From NCBI GenBank assembly GCA_030737875.1, contig CM060912.1:460106310-460170309 (forward strand): a stretch of 64,000 bases of DNA, in the 5' to 3' direction. Below are positions 47,878 through 59,123 of the stretch, piece after piece. The notes under the pieces are model-generated. The model did no database searches, was not told the origin of the DNA, and saw only the letters and a program-made list of their open reading frames with translations. The DNA comes from Allium sativum. Taxonomy: Eukaryota > Streptophyta > Magnoliopsida > Asparagales > Amaryllidaceae. A program made the translations under genes and the position numbers. Numbering within the stretch: the stretch's first letter is position 1; each line of letters opens with the position of its first letter.

Positions 47878-49020
47878 TTAGAAATAATGATGGAGCTTTC
47901 GGGATGTAATCAAGAGACTATAAGCAAGTTTTTCTATTTTTGGATAATTGCGTTCTGCCACTGCTAACTTCTTGCTTACGTAATACACCGGTCTCTGGAC
48001 TTTGTCTTCCTCGCATACCAAAGCTGAGCTGACAGCATGAGACGACATTGCCAAATATACGAATAGATCCTCATGATCCACCGGTTTTGACAATATCAGA
48101 GGTTTCTCTAGAAAATCCAACAAATTTTGGAAGGCTTTTACATAGTCGGGGGTCCATTCGAAATTACATTTCCCTCGTTTGGTTAAATCAAAGAATGGAA
48201 CGCACTTGTCACTGACTTTAGATATGAACCTGCTTAACGCTGCAACCTTCCCTGCTAGTCTCTGAACATCTCTGATCTTTCGTGGCTCTTCTATGTTCTT
48301 GATCGCTGCAATTTATTCAGGATTAATCTCGATTCCCCGGGAACTGACTATGAATCCGAGGAATTTTCCTGATGTGACTCCGAATGAACATTTCAAGGGG
48401 TTCAATTTCATCCCATACCGCCGTAGAATGTCAAACACCTCCACCAAGTCTTTCGTGTGATTGGAAGATTGCTTGGACCCTACAAGCATGTCATCTACAT
48501 AAACTTCCATTGTTTTCCCGATCTGGTTGTAGAATATTCGGTTTACCAAGTGCTGATATGTGGTTCCGGCATTTTTTAGTCCGAATGGCATTACCATGTA
48601 ACAGTACAACCCTAAGTCTGTAATGAAGCTAGTGTACTCCTGATCCGGTACATGCAAGGGGATCTGGTTGTACCCTGAATATGCGTCCATGAAGGAGAGA
48701 AGTTCGTGCCCCGCTGTTAAGTCTACTATTTGGTCAATCCTGGGGAGTGAAAAGCTATCCTTTGGGCAGGCTTTGTTCAAATCAGAAAAGTCAATGCATG
48801 TTCGACACTTCCCATTTGATTTCTTGATTAGGTCGAGATTCGATAGCCAATCGGGATATGTCGAGTCTCGGATCAACCCGTTATTCCTTAGCTTCTCTAC
48901 TTCTTCCTTTAAGGCTGCTGACCTTTTTCGGCCCAACGCACGCCTTTTTTGCTTCACCGGAAGATGCTTTGGGTTAAGGCTTAGTGAATGGCTCATAATC
49001 ATGGGAGAAATTCCATACAT
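47878..49020 (-). pseudogene. pol: Reverse transcriptase and first RNase H of Gypsy E
   Basis: Minus strand RT from 49020: RSAALKEEVEKLRNNGLIRD, CRTCIDFSDLNKACPKD, FMDAYSGYNQI, YCYMVMPFGLKNAGTTYQ and the catalytic YVDD at 48490-48501, then FLGFIVSSRGIEINP. A TAA at 48313-48315 (CAA in relatives) separates it from the RNase H part, which is in the same frame up to 47878 (VYYVSKKLAVAERNYPKIE) and ends at another CAA-to-TAA change in HHYF. The RT catalytic motif is intact but the protein is not. Confidence 0.95.
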
Positions 49021-49375
49021 GTCCGCATGAGTCTAAGCAAACACATCAAGGTTCGCTTTCGAAAAATCAGTTAATTCTTTCATCCGAAAAAAATCCAAAT
49101 GAAATCCAATCTTTAAGACCTTTGTTGGGTCGTCGCTATCGATTGGGCTATCAACAGTTACCTCGTTAGGTGTCACCTTTCTAGTTCCTAGTTCCTCGTC
49201 TTCTCTAGGATTGATATCTTCAGGAATTTCATTCTGCGATTCCCTAGGCGGTATTGTCTTTAGCTGTTATGATGAGTTTTCCTCAGCAGAAGAGGAAGTG
49301 TTCTTAGGTTCTAAACTCTTTCCATTACGCAACATTTTTAACTTTGCCATATAGCAGGCCCTTCTGGTTACTTGA
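49021..49375 (-). pseudogene. Protease-RT linker region of Gypsy E
   Basis: Between protease and RT, minus-strand frames with several stops and Glu/Asp-rich codons. Nothing else could be assigned. Confidence 0.5.
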
Positions 49376-49708
49376 TCACCTCGAATCATTTCCACTCCAG
49401 CATCTGTTGGGAATTTTATTAGCATGCATCATGGAGCAGTGCAAACCCTGAACTCTAAAAAGTGTTGTCCGTCCCAAGAAAGCGTTGTAAGATGAGTCGA
49501 TGTCCATGATGATGAAATGGAGAATCTTCACTCTTCTACGCTCTCCTTCAGCTAGCTCTACCGGTAGGTCTATTACTCCAATTGGAGAACTCGAGGCTCC
49601 ATTAAAGCCACAAATCCAACCTTCACATTGCTTTAAGTCCTCCATCTTCAGTTTCATCTGATCGAAAGCCTTTTTAAATAAGATGTTAACAGAACTTCCA
49701 TTATTCAC
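49376..49708 (-). pseudogene. Aspartic protease of Gypsy E
   Basis: NGSSVNILFKKAFDQM, CGFNGASSSPIGVIDLPV, FIIMDIDSSYNAFLGRTTL are Tat protease blocks. The catalytic Asp of the D-x-G-S-S motif reads Asn here (codon AAT at 49703-49705), so the enzyme would be inactive even without the nearby stops. The apparent start codon is GTG; the true frame begins further upstream, in gag. Confidence 0.88.
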
Positions 49709-49958
49709 AAGAACTTTCTTGACTATTGCAGTCCAATAATAGTGGTTATTACTAATAGATCAGTGCTCGGTGCTTCAATGCTAATACTTTCTTTGTCTCG
49801 GAAGACGATATCATTAGTAACTGTCTTTTGCTGTTTTACTGGTGTGGTTTCTTCGAGATTGCTACATTCCCCTATTTTGGGATGATTAGCTGCATTAACA
49901 TACTATTCCATCGCCCTGTTACTGGACCCAGCTTGGTGTGGTCCTCCAACTATGGTGT

Positions 49959-50267
49959 TTATAACAATACCTTTTCCCTTCTGTTGAGTCGTGGGCTTAG
50001 AAGCAGATTGGTTTTGATTTGGGGCTTTCCCTCCTTGCCCCCGTCTCTTGGAGCAACCTTGTACTCATCTAACTTTCCTTCCCGAAGTAGTTTTTCAACA
50101 ATGTCTTTTAGATGACGACACTCATTAGTAGAGTGTCCGTGAGTTCCATGAAACGAACAAAATTTTCCAGTTGCGAGTTCCTTCTTAGTGGACTCTATGG
50201 GCGGAGGCTTCTTGTACTGTAAGATGTTATAAGTATCAAGACAAATGTTCTCTAGAGTGCCATTCAA
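49959..50267 (-). pseudogene. gag: gag C-terminus of Gypsy E with zinc knuckle
   Basis: 102 codons with CSFHGTHGHSTNECRHLKD, the CCHC-like knuckle of Tat Gags, then a basic tail. Upstream sequence to 50484 is interrupted by several stops. Confidence 0.88.
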
Positions 50268-50483
50268 CGGCGTGTAGATTTCGAAATTCTGAAATCGAGG
50301 CCTTTTTTGGAGTTATTCCCTTGATTCTTGTTCCTTTTTCCACCATTTCTATTCTGATTGTTATTTCCTTCATAACCTCGACCTTCATGAATTATCATCG
50401 GACTGTTTTACTGTGACATTACTTTGAATGTCTTCTCTGGATGCTCCATCAGATTTTCTCTTTCGATTGGCATATATCTCTTC

Positions 50484-50945
50484 TCATCGCCACTGAATAT
50501 TAGCCTTTTCGTAGAACGCTTCCCTTGTCAATGGTTGTTTTCCAGCCAAATATCCTCCAAACTCCGTGTCTACATCAACTCCATCTATTAATGCCATCAA
50601 AACGGTTGGTTCGTATGGATCGCTTACTTCAGTAACTGCTAAGTTGAAGCGATCTAGATATGACTCCAAAGATTCACCTGTGGCCTGCTTAATCCTGGAC
50701 AGTTCAATAATGCTCTTGGATTTTCGGGCATGGAGTCGAAACTGATTCATAAAGCGTTCGTTTAATTCTTTAAAGTTTGATACTGATTGGGGCGGGAGTC
50801 GTGTGAACCATATTAGCATGACATCCTCAAGATATATCGGTAAAGCTTTACATTTCACGGCTTCAGATGCCGCTGCGACATTCATATACCATGAATACCT
50901 CATCGAATGTTGTCTGGGATCAGTTCTCCCTCCATATCGATCCAT
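50484..50945 (-). pseudogene. gag: gag capsid domain of Gypsy E
   Basis: 153 codons with DRYGGRTDPRQHSMRY, LIWFTRLPPQSVSNFKELN, RFMNQFRLHA and TGESLESYLDRFN, the retrotransposon-gag core that forms the particle. The open frame probably continues a little upstream of 50945 (codons for FPDDLTCHKWI), so the Met at 50945 is not a true start. Confidence 0.9.
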
Positions 50946-51069
50946 TTATGGCAAGTTAAATCGTCAGGGAAACTAAAAGTCCAAAATATCATCAGTAAAT
51001 GGGGTATGGCTACGCTCTATACCCCAATCTTCATTGGTGTATGTCAACTGTCAACCATGATCTGCCGCA

Positions 51070-51987
51070 CTATGTGTTAGTCAAAGCTGGTTCAGGATCT
51101 ACGCTTTTATTTCTTCTAACACGTCCAGTCCCTACGTCAGGCGATGTTCTTTGGTTTTGAGTTGCAACTAAACTCCCTCTCTCTCTACAATCCTGGTCAT
51201 TCATGGGATGAGTAGGCTGGAGAAGTTTCCTTTGAGTAGGATTAGTGATGTTTGGATCTCTAGGAAGGACGTGAGATCCTCGCTTCGATAGCAGCATTGG
51301 TTCTCTCAAACTTGGGTCACCAGGTCCCATAACACGGGTCGCATCTCCGCGTGATCCCAACGATCCAAATGTCAACTGGTCCAAATTCTCGGGCCTTTCA
51401 TATGGCCTTCTCTGATGTGGGCGTTCTTCATCTAAAGATGATGAATGATCCGCAACCAGTTGATGAGTTGGGGAGGACATCCTTTGTCTGCGAAGTTCAC
51501 TTATTTCCCTGCTCATGGCTTTCATGTTTTCCTATATAAGAACGTTGTCTCGTTTATGGGCCTCTAAAGCATCCCTGGTGTTGTCTAACATATCAAGCAA
51601 GTGCGAGAAATCCATGTGTGTAATAGGTGTCGAGGGAGTAGGATGATCACTGGCTATCGCGGCTGGTATCGAAGCATTTGCGGGAGCTCGAGTATAAGTA
51701 CCAGCCTCCGCCACATTCGGTTTGGATCGAGTCACAACTGCACTTTCGGTTCAGATCGGAGGGGAATTATCAGCAATGCTTCGGGTCTCGGTTCGGTTCG
51801 GGGTTGCATTCTCCGTTCGGTTCGGAAATTCGATGCCATCTCGGATCGGAGATGCTCTTCTGGATCGGTTTGGTCCCGAACTCTGCCCCCACGACCTGGT
51901 TACAACCATAGCTAGTTGATCTTCATTCGCCGCGTTTTCCCGAGCAACTTGCGATCCTTTTCCTTTTTCTTTAGTCATGATATCCAA
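51070..51987 (-). pseudogene. gag: gag N-terminus of Gypsy E
   Basis: A single minus frame from Met 51987 (MDIMTKEKGKGSQVARENAA) to TAG 51070, broken by TGA 51751-51753 (CGA in the undamaged frame by inference) and TAG 51532-51534 (probably CAG). Contains MSREISELRRQR, a likely coiled coil, then a Pro/Arg-rich linker. The DNA of residues ~40-85 is packed with CCGAACCGA-type repeats. Plus-strand ORFs at 51601-51919 are shadows of these repeats. Confidence 0.8.
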
Positions 51988-52101
51988 TTCTTTCGAGATT
52001 AATTAGAAAACATTCAAAAACGTTGAAGAAAGTTGATTAACTTCTTTGAACTTGAGGGTCCAAATAGTAGAACGATAATCCAAAATGATGAGAATTCAAT
52101 T

Positions 52102-52119
52102 TTCTTGGTGAAAGCACCA
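52102..52119 (-). promoter_or_regulatory. Primer-binding site of Gypsy E
   Basis: On the minus strand TGGTGCTTTCACCAAG follows the 5' LTR end after TTT. Position fits a primer site; I cannot name the tRNA with confidence. Confidence 0.65.
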
Positions 52120-52122
52120 AAA

Positions 52123-52847
52123 TGTTAGACCAAAAAAAAGGTTCTAACACCCAAATGAAATATAATTCTGAATGAAATAGAAAGGAAAAACAAAGAGAAC
52201 ACGAGATTTATAGTGGTTCGGCGTTAAAGAGCCTACTTCCACTTTATACTTCTTTGATTAATGATTCAAGTACAAATACAATGCTGATTATCACTCAATG
52301 TCACTAATACAATTGATACTTTCTCTCAATTTTTGATGAAATATACTCCAAAAGTTGATGGTGATCTAAATGGAGTAATGGAATTTGCTGGTATGAGAGT
52401 TAGAGTGAAGATTTTGCCAAAAGTTCCCTCCAAATGGTGCTTGTTGGCGTATTTATAGGCAAAAATTCAGTTCGGTTCGGTGCCATGTGGCAATCATCCC
52501 GCTCGAGTCGGTGTCTGCTTGCTTCAGGATGGTGATAGCGCATTAGGATCGTTTGTTTGTAGAGAGAAACCATTCTGATTTTGTAGAATCGTTGGATATA
52601 ACTGTTGTAGTTCTATCCCTTGGTTCGGATCAGTCTAGAAAATAGGATTCAGATCGGACATCTGTATACCGATCCAACCCAAACAAATTGCCTAGAGTTG
52701 ATCTTCTTAACTCGCACGTAACAAAAGAGAGAGGTTCGGTTCGAGGGTACTGATCCGATCTGGATCCCTGCAGTGCATCCTTTTCTTGAACACGCTCATT
52801 GATTTTCCCTTAGCTTTGTGTAGCATATTCCACAAAGTAGGCTAACA
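52123..52847 (-). repeat. 5' LTR of Gypsy E
   Basis: 725 bp, ends TGTTAGACCA and TAGGCTAACA, followed by the TSD GTGGT. It contains GTATTTATAGGC (a minus/plus TATA-like stretch near 52450) and GGTTCGGTGCC repeats. Confidence 0.93.
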
Positions 52848-52852
52848 GTGGT

Positions 52853-53298
52853 GAAGTTATGGTGGAGTTTTTCCTAATGCTAGAGGGGTCGTTTTGATGT
52901 TGGTTGGTTATGAATGTTTGTTATTTGTTGTGGGTATTGTGTGTTGACGAGATGGAGATGCATTGTTTGTGACTGGTGAAGGGGGATGAAAGATGAAACT
53001 GAGGAGGTGGTTTGTGAGTGGTTTGTTATATGGTTTGATGAAGCAGGCAGTTGAATGGTAGAAGGTGAAGTATATGATGTTGTGTATGTGAAGGGACAGT
53101 TTGTGGTAGCAAAAGAGGTGTGCAATTCGATAGTTGAGGTGTAGATGAACTTGGTTTGTATGTAGGTGCTTGTAGTATGGTTGTTTTGATGAAGTGCAGA
53201 AGTGAAATGTAAATAGAGAAACAGTCTGAAGTTTTGAAAATAGAAATGTATTTTTCTTGAAAATGTATATCAGCAAATGCAATGTATGTTTGAAATGC
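52853..53298 (-). other. Element D internal DNA between Gypsy E and CACTA; no convincing gene
   Basis: Overlapping low-complexity minus-strand frames (52880-53125, 52908-53300, 53026-53331), rich in Thr, Ser, His and Pro; the last two extend into the CACTA end and are spurious. Continues the composition of 38488-39142. Confidence 0.5.
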
Positions 53299-53664
53299 AA
53301 ACACTACAAGAAAAATTGCTTTCAACTGCAACGCATAACAACGTTTGAAAGGAGATTGTTGTTGTAGAACATTTCTTTAATAAGGAAAAATAAACATAAC
53401 AGGTCAAAACGCTGACATCTTCATTTACTAAAATTTCCAAAGACGCTCCCACTGAAATTTTCATTGCCACTTAAAAATAATTCCCCTCTTCTATCCGCTG
53501 AAATTTTCATTGAGGCTTAAAACTAATTCCCCTCTTCTACCCAATACAAGCAACCTAATTCACCTCCGCTCTACAAATCCTTCAATACAAATCCTCTCCT
53601 ACTTTGATATTGTCGAATAACATCGGCTAATCAACCTAGTCAATTAACCCTAAATCGAAATTGA

Positions 53665-53715
53665 ATTATGTCGCCAGATTTGGGGTTAGAAAAACTAAGC
53701 CATATCCATTTCCAG
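53665..53715 (+). pseudogene. Exon-like segment inside the CACTA element
   Basis: ATG at 53668 opens MSPDLGLEKLSHIHFQ, followed by a splice-donor-like CAG/GTACCT and T-rich intron-like DNA. Could be the first exon of a captured gene or a spurious frame. Confidence 0.25.
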
Positions 53716-55385
53716 GTACCTCTGTCTCCGTTTGTTATATGCTTCTACTTTTGTTTCTTTTTGTTGACTATGTGGAAATATGCAGTTCAATTTATGTATG
53801 TAGGTGTGTTATGGTGTATTAAAGCTATTTCTAAATTCTACATGAACTGAATTAACACCTTCATATTTGCATAGATATATTTTGCAATCTGTTTTGTAAA
53901 ATCATATCATGTGGAAATTCTTAATTTTTTATTTTGTCAAAAGCAGGTTAAGTCTATTTTGAAATTAAAAAAAATAAAATGTATTGCTTTAGATTTGAGT
54001 TATTGTTAGGCTTATACCTGAATTGTGGATTGTAGTGTAAACTATCCAGAATAGCTTTAGAATAAACATTATAAAAAAATAGTCTAATCCAAATGTTTTT
54101 TCTTTTATTATACTTAATTTTAGGCTACGTACCGCTGCCGTCTCTTAAGATTTGTAGCCATCTTTTACCTCAGGTTTGTTTAATTTTAATTTTAATTTTC
54201 ATAGTATGCAAACTTTACTCGTTTGATCAATTGCTGCACCGAGATTAAGTACAAATTTTATTAGTTGTTTGGTCTGGATGTTGTAAATCAAAGTAGGGTG
54301 TCTTTGATTATCTCTCCTTTTGTGTTTGTGTTTAGTTGTTCAGGTGACACATCTCAGGATTTGTTAATTAGTTCATCTAATAAAAGAAAGAAGTGATTTT
54401 TATTGGTTTCTACCACAATATTTCTTAGTTTCGGTTTAGTTTATCCAAATGTTGTCAAAATATGATCTTATTAAAAAGTATTTTCAATCTCATAAACAAA
54501 GTTTCGCGTTAATATATATCATCTTTTGATTGCACAAGTTGTAATAAGTTGAGTGGTTTGATTTTATCCATTCACATTTTTCAGTTTTTATCTAGTTTAT
54601 TTAATATGTACTCGTCAATGACCATTTTTATTTTACTTTAATTCTGTTCTCAATCTATTTTTTTTTATTTTGAAAAGTTTCTTGGTTCTATGATTTACTT
54701 TTCAGACTCATTCCGATAGCAAAGGATCAATGTAACACAACTTATATTTCATTAATTTGTACATGTTTGTCATACCATATCTCTTTTCAGCACTATTTCT
54801 TTGATCTTGTTAAAATTGTATTGTTAGTAATGCAAAATTAAACCCAAATCTACAAGTATGCCTCTTTAACACTCTATCCATACATTACAGACCTCATCTT
54901 AAATAAATGAATATGATTACATTCATGTAAATAGTTAACAATACTTTCTTTTGAATCTCCGTTAGGCATTTAATGTTTTCAGTTATATAAAAATTTGATT
55001 ATAAAGTTCAACTTTTACATTCAGTTTATTTATTTGTGTTTTGATTTGTAGATTGGCAAACCAGTTGCATTTACTACTTCTCAGGAAAGTCAACAAGAAT
55101 TAGGAATTATGTCCGAAATAACCCTCTGGCCTGCCAAATATGTTTTCATTGTTCTCAACTGTTGGTAATCCTATGTTCCGATTGTGTTTGCCTTTTTTCA
55201 ATCATACTATGAAGTTCTTCACACCGCAATAGAAGAGGTTGATTAAGTTTCTCAATTCATGGTAAAGAAAACAGGGTATTCGTTAATTATCTATGAATCC
55301 CAATTTGGTAAAATATGAATTATTAGTTTTAACACAGATGCATTTACATCAATCGTAGATGTTTTCACCGCGGTATAAGGTCTAA
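53716..55385. other. CACTA interior, intron-like; no gene seen
   Basis: T-rich DNA with scattered exon-like islands (for example 54124-54172 and 55053-55200), but no domain that I can name. Confidence 0.4.
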
Positions 55386-55474
55386 ATGATATTGATGAGG
55401 CAGAGTTGAATAGCATAAAAATTGGGAAGATTCCTAAATTTTATGTTATTCAACTCCTGCCTTATCAATATCAT
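55386..55474. repeat. Long hairpin (two ~40-bp inverted arms) inside the CACTA element
   Basis: Left arm ATGATATTGATGAGGCAGAG ... AGCATAAAAATT (55386-55424) pairs with right arm AATTTTATGTTATTCAACTC ... CAATATCAT (about 55436-55474) with a loop of about 11 bases and few mismatches. It ends two bases before the kinase fragment. Confidence 0.8.
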
Positions 55475-55475
55475 A

Positions 55476-55575
55476 GGTAATATGAAGATTGTGGATTTTG
55501 GTTAAGCGCCTTTACTGGGATGGATGTGTTGCTTCACACTACGTGTGGGACTCCGACTCATGCTGTGATGGCACA
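55476..55575 (+). pseudogene. Captured CIPK/SnRK3-type protein kinase fragment (activation loop)
   Basis: The codons GNMKIVDFG are followed, after loss of one base at the Gly codon, by LSAFTGMDVLLHTTCGTPTHAV. This fits the kinase DFG motif and activation loop, and the LLHTTCGTP block is characteristic of plant CBL-interacting protein kinases. CATAG just before (55472-55476) looks like a splice acceptor. Only about 30 codons can be matched; later codons (after about 55575) drift and a stop follows. It lies inside the CACTA element, so it is most simply a gene piece picked up by the transposon. In intact kinases this loop is phosphorylated to activate the enzyme; here it cannot function. Confidence 0.65.
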
Positions 55576-56921
55576 TCTGGTTGCTCATTGTATATGGTGT
55601 TGTATGGTGAGGAGATGACATTCAGGTGTATGTTTCAGTTGGTAGCGCACAGAAACATCTTCAATCCATACTGTAGATCATTGAATCTCCCTTGCTCTTT
55701 TCTCAGGTGTTTGTTTCAGTTGGCAGTTGGCTTATATACCACTGCTTTGATTTTTATATGATGTGCTTAGATTTGCATTGTAGCTTTTATTTTCACAAAA
55801 TATTTCGAAGCTATGGACTGTTGTTCTTATGTATAGCCAGATCAAGAGATGAATCCTTTATTCAAAACCTTTTCACCTCGCACTGGAAAGAACATATAAT
55901 AGAAGGACCGCACCTTCAAAATAATACTGCTAAAGTTAACAGTGTGCAAACTATACAAATATCTCAATTTGTACCTATTTAATTTTGGATTTCAATTGTG
56001 ATAGAAACTGAGACATGAGTTGAACCATTAGTAAGAACTCCCATATGTCATTTTCATTATGCTAATATGCATTAAACAAAAATACAAAAAGATTTGGACT
56101 ATCTTAAACGTATAAGAAGCAAAACACAATGATTTATTATTTCTGCCTTTTATTAAAACCTTTTATCTATTTATTGCTTTCCAATCCTTATTATGAGGTT
56201 CATGAAGATATTCTGATTCTTTTGGACACATTTACATTTTATTCTTAACTTTATTTAGTTTTGCACAAAATAAGAGCATAGCTAGTGACTACATGTGAAA
56301 TGGAAGATGTGTGTGCTGTTATACATATGATGTGAATGGCGAGTCTAACATGACAAATATTGAAGCATACTGGAGCAAAGACTATAGCGATGCTGGAGCA
56401 AAGATTATAACAGAACATAAAGGTAAATGCACTAAATCTCGATTTAATGTTAGTTTTAGGAACATAAGCATACTTATATTCTTGGAGTCTGGATTTTGGC
56501 ATGCTAATGAGATAACATCGTTTATGTCAGTGGATGCTCATCGAGTACAAACTACAGTGAATCTACTATTGTTGGTCTTTGTGTGCAGATGTGGAAAGTG
56601 CATTGAATGTGCGAGTGTTGAGAGTGTTATGATCAGACCGTACTATGTTAGTGAAATATTATTAGTAAGGTGTAAGAAATACATTGTTATTTATTTTTTA
56701 TTCTTTTATTTTGAATTTACAGGAGCTTTAGTTTGCTTGCTTGATTCTTTTCCACATCAAGTTGCTTCTTCGAACTGTCATTACAAGGAACAATGCGAGC
56801 CTCCAATTTTGCCTCTCTGTTTTAATATGTAATTTCTTTTTCAGCTTGGCTAGTAAATTTTTATCTATGTTTTGCAGTGAAATATTATTCTTCTTGACTT
56901 TTTTTTGGAGTATTACTTGGT

Positions 56922-57053
56922 ATGGGAACAAATAGTATTGATGGGAAACCTGGGAGAGCTTCTCAAGCCAGGGTTACCTTAGTTCATATGGCCGCTTCAT
57001 CCCTGTTCATTAGCGCGGTTCTCTTTTATTCATATATATGGTTATTTTGGTAA
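56922..57053 (+). pseudogene. Exon-like 43-codon ORF with a hydrophobic segment in the CACTA element
   Basis: MGTNSIDGKPGRASQARVTL followed by a hydrophobic stretch HMAASSLFISAVLFYSYIW that could span a membrane. The DNA is preceded by a polypyrimidine-AG (TTTTTTTTGGAG, 56901-56910) and ends at a good splice donor TTTTG/GTAAGT (57049), so it looks like a captured exon rather than a free-standing gene. I do not recognise the source gene. Confidence 0.35.
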
Positions 57054-58723
57054 GTTACTACCTATCTTGAATCATTTTAAATAACATGTGAGCTAATTCT
57101 ATATATAATTGAAAAGCAGTACGGTTACTCCAATTTAGTTTTGCAGTAATACTTATATTTTATAACAAAAGCTTGAACCAATTTAGTTTTGATGTTGTCT
57201 ACCATTAACGTTTATTAATTATGCTAGCTTCAGTATATTTTACTTGAAATCCAGTAGAATAAACGAAGTCAGTGACTCAATCTTGTTGTTCGAAACAGCA
57301 ATTGTGCATGCTTCCTGTTCCGAAACCGCAAGCCTAAAACCTTGCAGTTAACAGCAATGGCTTGCAAGCCTAAGAGTAATGGTTGTGATAAATTCTCTTG
57401 GTGGTCACAATATTTCTGGGGATCAAAACTAATATGGTAGTAGCCGAAGTATTTGAGTGTTTAACTGGCACAGGAGTGTATGGTCTCTGAGTAGATACTT
57501 CAACTGAATGATGATAACGATGATCGCAATATAAATTAATTAAATATATCGATTAGGTTGTCAAACACTTGTGAAAGCTGCTGTATGTTCCTTTTCTGCT
57601 TATGTCTCTCATATGTGCTTTAGTTGATCTATGCCTTTTTTGAGCAGGGACAATTGCATGGATATCTAGAATTTGATTGTTAGGGTTGTATTAATTTACA
57701 AAATAACAATGGTCAGTGCTTAGATTTATAAATAATTGCATGTTGTGTTTGCTGAGAGATGTTATTTTCCTAGCTGGTGAAGTGTTATAATTGATATGTG
57801 AATTACTGGGGTGAGATGGAATTAAATAAGGCTACGCTAGGTTCCAAATATTTTATTACCCTTTGGAAGCATATACAAGATGAAAAACACTATTTCTATA
57901 TCTCATGTTTCTTTCATTATATTGAGACAACCCAATCTTGTAGTGTTGAAGCTCAAGTGGACTTGAAGCATTAAAGAGACGAACAATGGAGCAATCTGCA
58001 CTATGGACTAAAAGGAAGCAATAAACAACACGCTTAAGCGATATGTGCCAGAACCAAAGGTTGAAGGGATAAATATGTATGTTCTTAACATGCATCTAAA
58101 TAGTTTGTTTTCATAAGTTTGTCTAATGTTGTATGACGTTTGTTTATGAATTTATGTAAATTTTGTCTATAGATATTGTATTCATATTACTTTATGAAAA
58201 TGATGATCATATGGTAGTTTCTAGTTTGATACGATGTTATTTATATTGTTTAGTTGAAATATGATGAAATGAGTGTAGATTATTAATGTAAATATTACAA
58301 TAAAATGTGACAATGGTGGAGTAGAAGTATCAGGAACTAACGACAACCTTTATATAATGTTGTTAGTTCTGTGAAAAGACAAAGTCTATTCACTATAACA
58401 GCATAAGAAAAACGTTGTGAAATGTTAGTAACATCGTTTATAATCCGTTGTTGAAAATGGAAGCAACACACACTTGAAAACTATTAGCAGGTCATTATAA
58501 ACATTGTGCATAAAGTATTAACAACTCAGAAAAAATGTTGTGCATAAAGAATTAACAACTTAGAAAAAACGCCGTGAAACTCAATTTTTAACAACGTTTA
58601 TTTTCTGTTGTTGAAAATTATGGGCCTAAGACCACATGTCGTTATACAGTGTTTATCAAAACGCTGTAATATCTTACCACAACGTTTTTGAAACGCTGTT
58701 AAAAGCATTTATTTGGTGTAGTA
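57054..58723. other. CACTA right part with subterminal repeats; no gene seen
   Basis: Non-coding; the last ~400 bp hold repeated AAACGTTGTGAAA, GTTGTTGAAAA and AACGCTGT words in both orientations. Confidence 0.6.
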
Positions 58724-58726
58724 AAA

Positions 58727-59099
58727 TAGTAATGAAAATGTTGTTTTGTTGCAAATTGAGCTGATTGTTTTTCTTAAATACTAATCAAACAAGAACAGTC
58801 ATAGGGAAATGCAATTAAACAAAAACTAAGAACAAACAAAATAGGAGATGAATAGATGTAATGCACAGAAAACAATTTTTTTTTAATATGTAAGGTGAGG
58901 CAAAGTCAAATGAAACTTCACTAATACAACAAACATACTAACGAACACAAAATCAAAGTGAAAAATATACGCAAAAACAAAAAGAAGCAAACAAATGCAA
59001 AACTACACACAAGTGAAACAAAACAAACACAATTTTTTTTCTTTTTTTAAGAATAACAACCAACAAGAAAATTAATTCGAAGAATAAAATTAAATTCAT
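58727..59099 (-). other. 5' leader of element D
   Basis: A-rich (plus strand) untranslated leader between the primer site and the CACTA insertion; no ORF. Confidence 0.65.
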
Positions 59100-59117
59100 T
59101 CCCCGACAACGGCGCCA
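59100..59117 (-). promoter_or_regulatory. Primer-binding site (tRNA-Asp) of element D
   Basis: The minus strand reads TGGCGCCGTTGTCGGGGA, which matches the 3' end of plant tRNA-Asp (TCCCCGGCAACGGCGCCA) at 17 of 18 positions, six bases after the LTR end. Confidence 0.9.
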
Positions 59118-59123
59118 AAAACT

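Larger units (their letters stand above)
39148..52847 (-). mobile_element. Tat-lineage Gypsy retrotransposon 'E', full length but inactivated
   Basis: A 13.7-kb minus-strand element: 5' LTR 52123-52847, primer site about 52102-52119, gag 51987-49959, protease, RT, RNase H, a second archaeal-type RNase H, integrase to 46065, then a long region with an ORF on the opposite strand (41345-45069), and the 3' LTR 39148-39869. Perfect TSDs GTGGT lie at 39143-39147 and 52848-52852. The extra RNase H, the DNGSSVN-type protease motif (here NNGSS), YVDD in RT and the antisense ORF are typical of the Tat group. The LTRs differ by roughly 8-10 percent by eye, so E is clearly older than B. Confidence 0.95.
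53302..58723. mobile_element. CACTA (En/Spm-type) DNA transposon, non-autonomous, with captured gene pieces
   Basis: Left end CACTACAAGAAAAATTGC; right end, reversed, TACTACACCAAATAAATGC (one base off CACTAC). The 3-bp TSD AAA flanks it (53299-53301 and 58724-58726). Subterminal regions carry many copies of AACGTTGT/AACGCTGT-type motifs in both orientations (53330-53410 and 58340-58700), typical of CACTA ends. No transposase was found in 5.4 kb. The middle looks like exon-intron host sequence, including a kinase fragment at 55476. The element sits in the 5' leader of D. Confidence 0.85.

Noticed and set aside
48384..49030. Plus-strand ORFs of 79 and 120 codons
   Set aside because: Shadows of the minus-strand RT of E.
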